Shown here: positions 55,975 to 64,000 of the stretch, piece by piece
How the letters are laid out: every line of letters begins with the position of its first letter
Position numbering within the stretch: the first letter of the stretch is position 1
NCBI RefSeq assembly: GCF_033025475.1
Contig: NZ_CP130322.1
Coordinates: forward strand, 1,550,001-1,614,000
Source: Sphingomonas sp. C3-2
Lineage (GTDB): Bacteria > Pseudomonadota > Alphaproteobacteria > Sphingomonadales > Sphingomonadaceae
Length of the DNA stretch: 64,000 nt
Reading direction: 5' to 3'
Translations under genes and position numbers: made by a program
The notes under the pieces: generated by a model
The model's input: only the letters and a program-made list of their open reading frames with translations
Told to the model about the DNA's origin: nothing
Database searches by the model: none

Positions 55975-56769
55975 ATGGATAACAAGGCAATTTTCATCAC
56001 CGGGGGCGGTTCGGGGATTGGTCGGGCAACCGCGCAGCTGTTCGCCCGGAACGGCTGGTTCGTCGGGCTGGCCGACATCAACCAGGCGGGCATGGCCGAT
56101 ACCGCCGCCCTCCTGCCGCGCGGCCAATCGAGCATCCATGTCATGGACGTCACCGACCGGGAACAGTGGCGTCAGGCGCTTGATGCCTTTGCCGGCTTCA
56201 CCGGCGGCCGGCTCGACGTTCTCTTCAACAATGCCGGAATCGCGCGCGGCGGCCAGTTCATCGACACCGATCCCAAGGACAGCGATCTCGTCATCGAGAT
56301 CAACCTGAAGGGGGTGATCAACGGTGCGCACATGGCGCTGCCGCTGCTCCGCGCCACGCCCGGTTCGTGCCTGCTCAACACCTGCTCGGCTGCGGGCATC
56401 TATGGCGGGCCGGGCCTGTCGATCTATGCCGCCAGCAAGTTCGGCGTGCGCGGCTTCAGCGAAGCGCTCGACATCGAATGGCGTCCGCTCGGCATCAAGG
56501 TCCGCACCCTCATGCCCAGCTTCATCGACACACCGCTGCTCGACGTCGTCACCGCCGGCAGCAACGGCACCGCGCGCGACAGCGTGGTGAGCGCGGGGCT
56601 CGAATTCACCCCGGTCGAGGACGTCGCCCAGGCCGCATGGAATGCGGTGCACGGCGAAAGGCTGCACAGCATCGTCGGCAAGACGGCGCGTTCGATGGCC
56701 TTTGCCGCGCGCTGGATGCCGGGCGTGCTCCGCCGCAAGCTCGGTGAACGGCTTGAGGCGAAGCGCTGA
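55975..56769 (+). CDS. SDR-family oxidoreductase
   Basis: 264-residue classical short-chain dehydrogenase. Cofactor motif TGGGSGIG (near residues 9-16), NNAGIARGG, catalytic Ser in LLNTCSAAG and Tyr-Lys in YAASKFG. Start at 55975 (MDNKAIFIT) has GGAAGGGG six bases ahead; 55969 is an alternative. It resembles ketone/alcohol dehydrogenases; no substrate is indicated by neighbours, although the P450 upstream produces alcohols. Confidence 0.88.
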   Translation: MDNKAIFITGGGSGIGRATAQLFARNGWFVGLADINQAGMADTAALLPRGQSSIHVMDVTDREQWRQALDAFAGFTGGRLDVLFNNAGIARGGQFIDTDPKDSDLVIEINLKGVINGAHMALPLLRATPGSCLLNTCSAAGIYGGPGLSIYAASKFGVRGFSEALDIEWRPLGIKVRTLMPSFIDTPLLDVVTAGSNGTARDSVVSAGLEFTPVEDVAQAAWNAVHGERLHSIVGKTARSMAFAARWMPGVLRRKLGERLEAKR

Positions 56770-56781
56770 CCGGTCCAGTTC

Positions 56782-57072
56782 TCAGTCGAGCAGCGCTTCG
56801 ATCTTCTCCGCCATGTCGACGTCGCGCGGCGAAAGGCCGCCGGCGTCGTGCGTGGTGAGCAGGATTTCGACGCGGTTATAGACGTTCGACCATTCGGGAT
56901 GATGGTCGGCCACCTCGGCCAGCAGCGCCACGCGCGTCATGAACGCAAAGGCTTCGGAAAAATCGGCAAAGGTGAAGGTGCGGATGATCGCATCGCGCGA
57001 TTCATCATAATCCCAGTCGGGCAGCGCATCGAGCGCTTCGGCGCGCTCCGCTTCACTCAACTGCTCGACCAT
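56782..57072 (-). CDS. phhB: 4a-hydroxytetrahydrobiopterin dehydratase
   Basis: 96-residue pterin-4a-carbinolamine dehydratase, which recycles the pterin cofactor after aromatic amino acid hydroxylation. [34 protein letters not shown] is the family core (given here in part); the conserved His and Trp are DHHPEW. AAGGAG lies nine bases before the ATG. No phenylalanine hydroxylase is adjacent, so it may serve a general moonlighting role. Confidence 0.93.
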   Translation of the reverse strand: MVEQLSEAERAEALDALPDWDYDESRDAIIRTFTFADFSEAFAFMTRVALLAEVADHHPEWSNVYNRVEILLTTHDAGGLSPRDVDMAEKIEALLD

Positions 57073-57123
57073 TCTTCCACTCCTTTGCTGGCATCGCCTT
57101 GATTATTCTCCTATGTCGCAGCC

Positions 57124-57528
57124 ATGGCAGGCAAAGGTCAATCCACGAGCTACGCCCCAAGTGCGGCTGACATCGAAAAAATCGCGCGCGAAACGATGGA
57201 TCGCCTGCCCGATGCCTTTCGCGTCCATCTTGCGGGCGTCCTCCTCATCGTCGAGGATTTCGCCGAAGACGCGGTTCTCGCCGAAATGGGGATTGAGGAC
57301 CCGTTCGAACTGAGCGGGCTCTATACCGGCCGCCCGATCGGCGAGAGCGCCTTCACCGGCGATCTGCCCGCCACCATCCACCTTTATCGCCGCGCGCTGC
57401 TCGACGAGTGGATCGATACCGGCGTCACGCTCGAAGCGCTGGTCGCGCATGTCCTTATCCACGAGGTCGGCCATCATTTCGGGCTGTCCGACGACGATAT
57501 GCACGCGCTCGAAGACGCGGTGCAGTGA
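57124..57528 (+). CDS. Zincin-like metallopeptidase family protein (DUF1025)
   Basis: 134-residue DUF1025-type protein with the extended zinc motif HEVGHHFGLSDDDMH, very close to the HExxHxxGxxD signature, plus conserved VEDFAEDAVL and LYTGRP. No signal peptide; probably cytoplasmic. Its physiological substrate is unknown. Its stop overlaps the GTG start of ccmA by four bases, so it is cotranslated with the heme-export genes. Confidence 0.88.
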   Translation: MAGKGQSTSYAPSAADIEKIARETMDRLPDAFRVHLAGVLLIVEDFAEDAVLAEMGIEDPFELSGLYTGRPIGESAFTGDLPATIHLYRRALLDEWIDTGVTLEALVAHVLIHEVGHHFGLSDDDMHALEDAVQ

Positions 57529-58118
57529 GCGTACCAACGCTGCGCTTCGACCAGGTGGCCTGCCTGCGCGGCGGCCGCCTGTTGTTCGAGGGCTTGAGCT
57601 TTGCGCTCGGCGCGGGCGATGCCGGTCTCGTCACCGGACCCAATGGCGCGGGCAAATCCAGCCTGTTGCGGATTGCCGCCGCGCTCCTCGCCCCCGCTGC
57701 GGGAACCGTTACCTGCAACGGCGGGGTCAGCCTCAGCGATGAAAATCTCGCGCTCGATCCCGCGCTCGCGCTCGCCGATGCGCTGCGCTTCTGGGCGCGG
57801 CTCGACGGCAGCGACGATGGGGCCATCGCCCGCGCGCTGGAGGCGCTCGCCATCGCGCATCTCGCGCGCATTCCCGTGCGCATGCTTTCGACCGGCCAGC
57901 GCAAGCGTGCGTCGCTCGCGCGCGTCCTCGCCAGCCGCGCGCCGATCTGGCTGCTCGACGAACCCGGCAACGGGCTCGACACCGCCGCGCTCGAACGATT
58001 AGCCGCGATCATGGTCGATCACCGCGCCAGCGGCGGCATCATCCTCGCCGCGTCGCACCAGCCGCTCGGGCTGACCGATGCGCTCGCCATCCCGGTCGAC
58101 GCCGTGGCTGCGGCATGA
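57525..58118 (+). CDS. ccmA: Heme exporter ATP-binding protein CcmA
   Basis: 197-residue ABC ATPase of the cytochrome c maturation pathway, releasing holo-CcmE. Walker A GPNGAGKSS, signature STGQRKRASLAR and Walker B IWLLDEPGNGLD; the small size with a degenerate NBD is typical. GTG start at 57525 overlaps the metallopeptidase gene by four bases, and its stop overlaps ccmB by four bases. The rest of the ccm set is not in the window. Confidence 0.92.
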   Translation: MSVPTLRFDQVACLRGGRLLFEGLSFALGAGDAGLVTGPNGAGKSSLLRIAAALLAPAAGTVTCNGGVSLSDENLALDPALALADALRFWARLDGSDDGAIARALEALAIAHLARIPVRMLSTGQRKRASLARVLASRAPIWLLDEPGNGLDTAALERLAAIMVDHRASGGIILAASHQPLGLTDALAIPVDAVAAA

Positions 58119-58762
58119 GCATCTTTCTGCTCCTCGTCCGGCGCGATATCGCCACCGGCTTTCGCGCGGGCGGCGCGCTGCTGCCCGTAGCCTTCTTCCT
58201 GCTCGTCGCGACGCTCTATCCCTTTGCCGTCGGCACCGACGCGCAGCTGCTCGCGCGCACGGGTGGCGGCATCCTCTGGGTGGCCGCGCTCCTCGCCGCG
58301 CTGCTCCCGGTCGATCGGCTGATCGCGCCCGACCGCGATTCGGGCGTGCTCGATCAGATCGCGCTGCGCGGGGTCAGCGACGAGCTTGTCGCGCTCGCCA
58401 AGATCGTCGCGCACTGGGTGTGCTTCGGCCCGCCGCTGATGCTCGCCGCGCTCCCCGCTGCGGCGCTTCTCCGGCTCGACGGCGCCACGCTTGCGGTGGT
58501 CGAGGCGGGGCTCGCCATCGGCACGCCGGGGCTCGCCGCACTCGGCGTCGCGGTCAGCGCGATCACCGCGGGCCTGCGCGGCGCGGGCGCGCTGGCGGGG
58601 CTGCTGATGCTGCCCCTACTCGTTCCCATTTTGATTTTCGGGGCCGGCGCGATCGGCGACGGCTCAGGCAGCGCGCTCAAGCTGCTCGCCGCCGCCAGCC
58701 TGTTGCTGATCGGCGGCGCGCCCTTCGTCGCCGGTGCGGCCATTCGCGCCGGGCGCGAATGA
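58115..58762 (+). CDS. ccmB: Heme exporter permease CcmB
   Basis: 215-residue six-helix membrane protein forming the CcmAB complex. Alternating hydrophobic segments begin at MSIFLLLVRRDIATGFRAGGALLPVAFFLLV and include LIAPDRDSGVLDQIALRGVSDELVALAK, a conserved CcmB loop. Overlaps ccmA by four bases. It ends nine bases before the convergent methyltransferase gene. Confidence 0.92.
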   Translation: MSIFLLLVRRDIATGFRAGGALLPVAFFLLVATLYPFAVGTDAQLLARTGGGILWVAALLAALLPVDRLIAPDRDSGVLDQIALRGVSDELVALAKIVAHWVCFGPPLMLAALPAAALLRLDGATLAVVEAGLAIGTPGLAALGVAVSAITAGLRGAGALAGLLMLPLLVPILIFGAGAIGDGSGSALKLLAAASLLLIGGAPFVAGAAIRAGRE

Positions 58763-58770
58763 CCCGCTGA

Positions 58771-59640
58771 TCAGCGGCGCCAGCGCGCGAAGATCGCGGT
58801 CGGCAGTAACAGTCCGCGGCGTTCCTCGCGCACCACCAGTTCGCCCGCTTCGACCGTGCCGGGCAAATCGCCCAGCGACTGGCGCATCAGCTCCCCGATA
58901 GCGAGCGCGGACATGCGCACCGCATAGACGGTGAGGAAGCAGAAACGGCTATTCTCGTCGAGCAGCTGGCGCGTATCGGCGATCAGCCCGGGCAGCCCTT
59001 CTTCCAGCTTCCAGATCTCGCCGTCGGGCCCACGCCCATATTTAGGCGGGTCCATCAATATCCCGTCATAACGACGGCCACGGCGCACTTCACGCGCCAT
59101 GAACTTGGTCGCATCGTCGATGATCCAGCGCACCGGCTTGTCCGCCAGTCCCGACAGCACGGCATTCTGCCGCGCCGCTTCGACCGATTTCTTCGACGCA
59201 TCAACATGCACCATCTGCGCACCCTCGGCCGCCATGGCGAGCGTGCCGACGCCGGTATAGCCGAACAGGTTCATCACCTGCGGCGCATCGACACCCGCCA
59301 CCTGCTCGCGCATCCAGCTCCACACCGGCGCCATGTCGGGGAAGAAGCCGAGATGGCGGAACGGCGTGCACTGGGCGTTGAACCGCACATTGTCCCAGCG
59401 CAGGTGCCAGCCGTCGCGCGGCACGTCCTTCAGGAAATGCCAGCGCCCGCCGCCATCCTCGTCCGATCCGGGGATGAACTCGGCATCGGCATCCCAGTCA
59501 TCGGCGGCCGGTGCCCACATCGCCTGCGGTTCGGGGCGGATGAAGCGAAACCGGCCATAACGCTCCAGCTTGCGCCCATGCCCCGAATCAATCAGGCCAT
59601 AATCCGGCCAGGGTTCACCGATGAGCGTGTGCAGGTTCAT
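58771..59640 (-). CDS. Class I SAM-dependent rRNA methyltransferase-like protein
   Basis: 289-residue methyltransferase of the RlmI/SAM10 type. The SAM loop is VMNLFGYTGVGTLAMAAEGA, the acidic-ligand region VHVDASKKSVEAARQNA, and the catalytic DPPKYGRG motif; family members methylate 23S rRNA cytosines, but this one lacks the N-terminal PUA domain of E. coli RlmI, so the target is uncertain. Its end and the thrC start are coupled by a four-base overlap (ATGA). Transcribed leftward. Confidence 0.85.
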   Translation of the reverse strand: MNLHTLIGEPWPDYGLIDSGHGRKLERYGRFRFIRPEPQAMWAPAADDWDADAEFIPGSDEDGGGRWHFLKDVPRDGWHLRWDNVRFNAQCTPFRHLGFFPDMAPVWSWMREQVAGVDAPQVMNLFGYTGVGTLAMAAEGAQMVHVDASKKSVEAARQNAVLSGLADKPVRWIIDDATKFMAREVRRGRRYDGILMDPPKYGRGPDGEIWKLEEGLPGLIADTRQLLDENSRFCFLTVYAVRMSALAIGELMRQSLGDLPGTVEAGELVVREERRGLLLPTAIFARWRR

Positions 59641-61037
59641 GCCCGGGGCGTCGCGCGCGCGCCGATATATTCGGTCAGCGCTTCCATCGTCGCGGGCAGC
59701 ACGTCGTAACGCTCTTCACGCTCATACAGCGCGCCCACGCGCGTCGGCAGCGACGGGCGCACGCCCGTGGCGCGCTCGACGGCATCCTGGAACTTCGCCG
59801 GGTGCGCGGTCGCCAGCGTCACCACCGGCACATCGGCGGCGATGCCCGCCGCGCGTGCGGCGGCAAGGCCGACCGCGCTGTGCGGGTCGATCACCTGGTT
59901 CGCGCGCTCATGCGCCCAGCGCATGGCCAGCGACATGCTGTCAGCGTCGATCCGCGCGCTCGAGAACAGGCCTGCCGCGCCTTCGCGCTGCGCATTGCTT
60001 AGCTGCAGCGTGCGGTTGGCGTCGAACTGACGCATGGCCTCCGCCATCGCCGCGCCGTCGCGCCCGCCCAGATCGAACAACAGGCGTTCGAAGTTCGAGC
60101 TCACCTGAATGTCCATCGACGGCGTCGCGGTCGGCACCACCGTTCCGGCCGAATAGTCGCCGGTCGAAAGCGCGCGGTGCAGGATGTCGTTCACATTGGT
60201 TGCGACGATCAGGCGTTCGATCGGCAGCCCCATGCGCGCGGCGACATAGCCGGCGAACACATCACCGAAATTGCCCGTCGGCACCGAAAAGGCGATCTTG
60301 CGATCGGGCCCGCCGAGGCGGACGGCGGCGTAGAAATAATAAACGACCTGCGCCATCAGGCGCGCCCAGTTGATCGAATTCACCGCCGACAGCGCGAACC
60401 GGCCCGAGAAATCAGGATCGGCGAACATCGCCTTCACCAGCGCCTGCGCGTCGTCGAAGCTGCCCTTGATCGCGATATTATGAACATTGGGGGCAAGCAC
60501 GGTGGTCATCTGGCGGCGCTGCACGTCGGAGACGCGGCCTTCGGGGTGGAGCATGAAGATGTCCACCTTGGCGCGGCCCGCCACCGCGTCGATCGCGGCC
60601 GAACCGGTGTCGCCCGAGGTCGCACCGACGATCGTCACATGCGTGTCGCGCTTCGACAGGAATTTCTCGAACAACAGCCCCAGCAGCTGCAGCGCCACGT
60701 CCTTGAACGCCAGCGTCGGGCCATGGAACAGTTCGAGCAGCCATTGCTGATGATCGAGCTGCACCAGCGGCGTGACCGAATCGACCGAGAAGCGGCCATA
60801 GGCCTGGGTGCACAGTTCGCGCAGCTCGTCTTCGGTCAGCGCGTCGCCGACGAACGGCGCCATGACGCGCACCGCCGTCTCGACATAAGACAGGCCGGCA
60901 AGCGCGGCGATATCGTCCCGCGACATGCTAGGCCATGCCTCAGGCACATAAAGACCGCCATCCGATGCGAGGCCCGTAAGCGTCACATCCTCGAAACCGA
61001 GCGCCGGTGCGCTCCCCCTGGTGCTGATATAGCGCAT
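59637..61037 (-). CDS. thrC: Threonine synthase
   Basis: 466-residue PLP enzyme converting O-phosphohomoserine to threonine. The PLP lysine is in GPTLAFKDVALQ, and SGDTGSAAI is the phosphate-binding serine/threonine loop. Start at 61037 (MRYISTRGSAPALGFED) matches the family; the frame extends 13 codons into surf1-side sequence. Threonine synthase next to surf1 and the coxC block is a conserved sphingomonad arrangement. Confidence 0.95.
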   Translation of the reverse strand: MRYISTRGSAPALGFEDVTLTGLASDGGLYVPEAWPSMSRDDIAALAGLSYVETAVRVMAPFVGDALTEDELRELCTQAYGRFSVDSVTPLVQLDHQQWLLELFHGPTLAFKDVALQLLGLLFEKFLSKRDTHVTIVGATSGDTGSAAIDAVAGRAKVDIFMLHPEGRVSDVQRRQMTTVLAPNVHNIAIKGSFDDAQALVKAMFADPDFSGRFALSAVNSINWARLMAQVVYYFYAAVRLGGPDRKIAFSVPTGNFGDVFAGYVAARMGLPIERLIVATNVNDILHRALSTGDYSAGTVVPTATPSMDIQVSSNFERLLFDLGGRDGAAMAEAMRQFDANRTLQLSNAQREGAAGLFSSARIDADSMSLAMRWAHERANQVIDPHSAVGLAAARAAGIAADVPVVTLATAHPAKFQDAVERATGVRPSLPTRVGALYEREERYDVLPATMEALTEYIGARATPRA

Positions 61038-61082
61038 GATGCGCGGGGGATTAGCGGGGCCGCCTCCCCGGCGCAACCAAGC

Positions 61083-61712
61083 TTATCTATCAGTCGGGCG
61101 TTGGCGGCGGCGAAGTGCGAGAAAATAGATGATCGCCGCCACCGCGGCGAAGAAGAACCACTGCCCTGCATAGGCAAGGTGGTTGTTCGGAATTTCGTCG
61201 ATCGAGGGCTGCGCGCTCGGCTCCAGCCCCGGCGCGGCATTGTCGGAAATCAGCATCGGCCGGGGCGGCGGCGCGTTGCCGAACAGCTGCCCGATCAGGC
61301 TACCATGCTGCGGCTCGGTGGTGATCCGCCCGGTCACCTGCCCGCCGGTCCAGGCCGGGCGAAAGGCCGGGTTGCGCGATACCCCCATATCCGCGAGCAG
61401 CCCGGGGCCCTCAGCCCCTGTCCGGCATTCGGCGATGAAGCGATAGCCCGATTCGCCGGTCCGCGTCCGCCCCGCCTCGGCGCGCCAGTTCACCACCTCC
61501 AGGCACTGTGCCGAGGATGGCCGGAACAGTGCCTCGTCGGGAACGGGCGCAAGTGCTGGATAGGCGATGGCGGGCTTGGCAAGGTTGGCGGTATAGACGG
61601 CGAGCAGCGCGCGCTTCTCGTCGGCGCGGCCCAGTTGCCACAGGCCAAGCGCGATCATCGCGGCAATGGCCGCCCCCACGATGATGGTCGGAATGATCGG
61701 CAGGCGCTTCAT
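61083..61712 (-). CDS. surf1: SURF1-family cytochrome oxidase assembly protein
   Basis: 209-residue inner-membrane protein that helps insert heme a into the aa3-type oxidase. Two terminal transmembrane helices (about 7-25 and 185-203) flank a periplasmic domain with GESGYRFIAECRT and RPMLISDNAAPGLEPSAQPS. It lies 45 bases before thrC and 112 bases after coxC, which ends at an intrinsic terminator. Confidence 0.9.
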   Translation of the reverse strand: MKRLPIIPTIIVGAAIAAMIALGLWQLGRADEKRALLAVYTANLAKPAIAYPALAPVPDEALFRPSSAQCLEVVNWRAEAGRTRTGESGYRFIAECRTGAEGPGLLADMGVSRNPAFRPAWTGGQVTGRITTEPQHGSLIGQLFGNAPPPRPMLISDNAAPGLEPSAQPSIDEIPNNHLAYAGQWFFFAAVAAIIYFLALRRRQRPTDR

Positions 61713-61757
61713 GCCATGTTCCTTTCCGGCGATCGGCGCCGGCCCAAAAAATCAGCC

Positions 61758-61804
61758 GCCCAAAAACAAAGACCCCCGAAAGCCGCTTGGGCAATTTCGG
61801 GGGC
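61758..61804 (-). terminator. Intrinsic terminator downstream of coxC
   Basis: On the leftward strand, stem CCCCCGAAA/TTTCGGGGG (61773-61781 with 61795-61803) is followed by a U-rich tract (TTTGTTTTT complement). It ends transcription of the ctaB-ctaG-coxC operon before surf1. Confidence 0.85.
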
Positions 61805-61824
61805 CTTGTTGGTCATATCCGCGA

Positions 61825-62688
61825 TCAGCCGTGGACCGGTGCGCCCCAGCCACCCCAGACATAGATGACGACGAAGAGGAACAGCCACACCACGTCGACG
61901 AAATGCCAGTACCAGGCAGCGGCTTCGAAACCGAAATGCTGCTTGGGGGTGAAATCGCCGCGATAGGCGCGCACAAGGCAGACGATCAGGAAGATCGTGC
62001 CGATGATCACGTGGAACCCGTGAAAGCCCGTCGCCATGTAGAACGCCGCGCTATAGTTGATCCCCGCGAACGGGAACGGCGCGTGCATATATTCATAGGC
62101 CTGCACCGCCGAGAAGATCAGCCCGAGGATGATCGTCAGCCACAGGCCCTTTTTCAGGCCCTCGCGGTTGCCATGGATCAGCGCATGGTGCGCCCAGGTC
62201 AGCGTCGTGCCCGAGCACAGCAGGATGAGCGTGTTGAGCAGCGGCAGTTCGAAGGCATTGAGCACTTCGAGGCCCTTGGGCGGCCACTGCGCGATCGTCG
62301 AGATGAGCGCCGGGTCGGTCACCAGCTCAACCGCACCCTCGGCATAGACGAGCGGACGCGGGAACAGCGAGAAATCGAACCACGACCAGAACCAGCCGAC
62401 GAAGAACATCACTTCGGACAGGATGAACAGGATCATGCCGTAGCGCAGGTGCAGCTGCACCACCGGGGTATGGTCGCCCGCATGCGCTTCCTTGATCACG
62501 TCGCCCCACCACGAGAACATCGTGAACAGCACGCCCGCAACACCGGCAAGGAAAACCCAGCCGCCGCCATTAACCTCATGCATCCACATAATGCCGCCGC
62601 TCGCCATGACGAGCGCCATCATACTGCCCAGTAACGGCCAGATACTTGGCGGAAGAATGTGGTAATCGTGATTCTTGGCTCCGGCCAT
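61825..62688 (-). CDS. coxC: Cytochrome c oxidase subunit III
   Basis: 287-residue seven-helix membrane subunit of the aa3-type terminal oxidase. Conserved segments include NHDYHILPPSIWPLLGS at the N terminus, VMFFVGWFWSWFDF, and FHGFHVIIGTIFL with the central Glu/His face, ending in WYWHFVDVVWLFLFVVIYVWG. Last gene of the ctaB-small-ctaG-coxC operon, followed by an intrinsic terminator. RBS AAGGAAA is close to the start. Confidence 0.97.
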   Translation of the reverse strand: MAGAKNHDYHILPPSIWPLLGSMMALVMASGGIMWMHEVNGGGWVFLAGVAGVLFTMFSWWGDVIKEAHAGDHTPVVQLHLRYGMILFILSEVMFFVGWFWSWFDFSLFPRPLVYAEGAVELVTDPALISTIAQWPPKGLEVLNAFELPLLNTLILLCSGTTLTWAHHALIHGNREGLKKGLWLTIILGLIFSAVQAYEYMHAPFPFAGINYSAAFYMATGFHGFHVIIGTIFLIVCLVRAYRGDFTPKQHFGFEAAAWYWHFVDVVWLFLFVVIYVWGGWGAPVHG

Positions 62689-62743
62689 TTCCTTGCCCCT
62701 ATCGACGTATTTTTTCTTGTCCCTAACCCGAACCCCGAAAATC

Positions 62744-63304
62744 TCAACCCTTATCGGGCTTCACGGGGTGGAAGGTGTAGGACAATGTGATTTCACCAAT
62801 ATCCTTCGTATCGGGATCTTCCATGATCTTCGGATCGACGAAGTAGATCACGGGCATCCGCACTTCCTGCCTTGGATCCAATGTCTGTTCGGTAAAGCAG
62901 AAACATTCGATCTTGCTGAAGTATTTCCCGGCCTGTGCCGGGCTTACATTATAGCTCGCCATGCCCTTGACCGGTTGGTCGGTCAGGTTGCGCGCCACGT
63001 AAAAGGCCATTTCCTGCGCGCCCAGCGTCACCTTCTCGGTGTGGCGCTCGGGCTTGAATTCCCAGGGCAGCGACGGATCGTGATTCGCGTCGAAGCGCAC
63101 CGAGATCTGCGCCCCCGCCACCGCGCCCGGCGCCGCCGCCGCGCGCATCGTCGTGCCGCCGAAACCGGTGACGCGGCAGAACATGTCGTACAGCGGCACC
63201 GCCGCATAGCCGAGGCACACCATCCCCAGCGCCATCATCCCGGCGGAGATCGCGCTGCGGCGCTTGCGCCGCTCCAGATCGGGGGTCGCCGCCGCCTCGG
63301 TCAT
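62744..63304 (-). CDS. ctaG: Cytochrome c oxidase assembly protein CtaG/Cox11
   Basis: 186-residue periplasmic copper chaperone for the CuB site of subunit I. One N-terminal transmembrane helix (about 19-38) and the copper motif IECFCFTEQTL with the paired Cys. CRVTGFGGTT near the helix and the C-terminal ITLSYTFHPV are family signatures. Its ATG overlaps the stop of the 45-residue membrane protein as TGATG. Confidence 0.95.
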   Translation of the reverse strand: MTEAAATPDLERRKRRSAISAGMMALGMVCLGYAAVPLYDMFCRVTGFGGTTMRAAAAPGAVAGAQISVRFDANHDPSLPWEFKPERHTEKVTLGAQEMAFYVARNLTDQPVKGMASYNVSPAQAGKYFSKIECFCFTEQTLDPRQEVRMPVIYFVDPKIMEDPDTKDIGEITLSYTFHPVKPDKG

Positions 63305-63441
63305 CAGATCATCTTGGCGATCGAGATCGCGTAGAAGAGGACGACGAGCGCGCCGAGGATCAGCGCCATCACCACCGCGCGCGATTTCTGCCGCGCGCGC
63401 ACTTCCTTCAGCTGTTCGGGCGTCAGGTTTTCAGGAGTCAT
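63304..63441 (-). CDS. 45-residue membrane protein in the cta cluster
   Basis: Short gene found by reading the minus strand between ctaB and cta[20 protein letters not shown], then a single hydrophobic helix (about residues 22-41) and a short Ile-Ala-Lys-Met-Ile tail. It overlaps the ctaB stop and the ctaG start by one base each (TGATG at both ends), which supports translation. Its amphipathic N terminus and position resemble the small CoxF/CtaK-like oxidase assembly proteins of alphaproteobacteria; function is inferred from location. Confidence 0.85.
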   Translation of the reverse strand: MTPENLTPEQLKEVRARQKSRAVVMALILGALVVLFYAISIAKMI

Positions 63442-64000
63442 CAAAGCACCCATTTGTCGGCGACGAGCGCACCGAACTGGAGGAAAAGGTACAGCACCGA
63501 AAATCCGAACAGGCGCTTTTCGGGCGCCATATTCTCGTCCTGCGATCCACCGCGCAGGCCAACGCGCAGCGCCAGATACAGGAAGATGCCGTTCAGGATC
63601 AGCGCCGAGATGCCGTAGATCGGCCCGGCCAGCCCCAGCGGCCAGGGGGCGATGGCGGCCGCCACCATGGGCAGCGTGTAGAGGAAGATCTGCGTGCGCG
63701 TCGTCTTCGGGCCCGAAACGACGGGCAGCATCGGGATGCCGGCAGCGGCATAATCGGTCTTCACGAACAGCGCGAGCGACCAGAAATGCGGCGGCGTCCA
63801 GAGGAAGACGAGCAGGAAGAGGAGCACGGGCAGCGTCGCGATGTCGCCGGTCACCGCCGCCCAGCCGATGAGCGCGGGAAACGCGCCGGCGGCCCCGCCG
63901 ATGACGATATTCTGCGGCGTGCGCGGCTTCAGCCAGATCGTGTAGATGATGACGTAGAACAGGATCGACGCCGCGAGGATCGCGGCGGCGAGCCAGTTGG
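63441..64000 (-). CDS. ctaB: Heme O synthase (protoheme IX farnesyltransferase), 5'-partial
   Basis: Inner-membrane UbiA-type prenyltransferase that adds farnesyl to heme b, giving heme O for the aa3 oxidase. The visible C-terminal ~185 residues include [20 protein letters not shown], the conserved heme O synthase signature, and several helices. The N-terminal part with the first Asp-rich motif lies beyond the window end. The stop overlaps the 45-residue gene by one base. Confidence 0.95.
   Translation of the reverse strand, partial: NWLAAAILAASILFYVIIYTIWLKPRTPQNIVIGGAAGAFPALIGWAAVTGDIATLPVLLFLLVFLWTPPHFWSLALFVKTDYAAAGIPMLPVVSGPKTTRTQIFLYTLPMVAAAIAPWPLGLAGPIYGISALILNGIFLYLALRVGLRGGSQDENMAPEKRLFGFSVLYLFLQFGALVADKWVL

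Overview
The window is about 64 kb of G+C-rich chromosome from an alphaproteobacterium, most likely a member of the Sphingomonadales (Sphingomonas, Sphingopyxis, Novosphingobium or a relative). The basis is inferred: the protein sequences, the suf operon led by an Rrf2 regulator, the hisB-H-A-F-E-HIT order, the infA-maf-rng-yacG-tRNA-Phe block, the ctaB-ctaG-coxC-surf1-thrC block, and a CYP153-type P450. Almost everything is ordinary core genome. I see no insertion sequence, prophage, integrase, CRISPR array or defence island. Genes are tightly packed with many 1, 4 or 8 base overlaps, and no gene-free stretch exceeds about 250 bases.

Layout. 1-4.3 kb: an RND drug efflux permease (5' end outside the window) and its outer-membrane lipoprotein. 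4.3-8.4 kb: proline iminopeptidase, an acetyl-CoA hydrolase/CoA-transferase, and a HAD phosphatase coupled to dapD (lysine biosynthesis). 8.5-14.0 kb: a complete leftward Fe-S assembly operon, rrf2-sufB-sufC-sufD-sufS-sufT-sufA, preceded by a 25-bp dyad. 14.2-20.1 kb: zinc metallopeptidase, 3-hydroxybutyrate dehydrogenase, a DUF4893 lipoprotein coupled to an M20 amidohydrolase, a BTLCP cysteine protease and a glycosyltransferase. 20.2-25.4 kb: a large TPR protein, then isocitrate lyase divergent from its probable ScfR/RamB-type regulator. 25.4-31.4 kb: aldo/keto reductase, a DUF815 ATPase, infA-maf-RNase E/G-like-yacG, tRNA-Phe, an NADP-dependent oxidoreductase and tRNA-Ala.

31.5-35.7 kb: a coupled three-gene signalling module (OmpR-type response regulator, LysM-FecR periplasmic protein, CHASE2 histidine kinase), the most system-like locus here. 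35.7-42.4 kb: small lipoproteins and membrane proteins, a CueR-type regulator, a Nudix hydrolase, guanylate kinase, a zinc-type CDF transporter and fumarase C. 42.5-46.6 kb: sspB divergent from the histidine cluster hisBHAFE plus a HIT protein. 46.7-51.6 kb: amino acid permease, adenosine kinase, an EI24 membrane protein and queG. 51.7-55.2 kb: an ABC-2 exporter pair followed by a CYP153-like P450. 55.2-58.8 kb: an unknown secreted protein, an SDR, phhB, a metallopeptidase and ccmAB. 58.8-64 kb: a methyltransferase coupled to thrC, then surf1, coxC, ctaG, a 45-residue membrane protein and ctaB (cut by the window end).

Functionally the window links respiration (ctaB, ctaG, coxC, surf1, ccmAB, fumC), C2/C4 carbon use (aceA, bdhA, CoA-transferase, CYP153), Fe-S supply (suf) and amino acid synthesis (his, thrC, dapD). 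Most regulatory proposals below rest on dyads seen by eye and are marked as inference.
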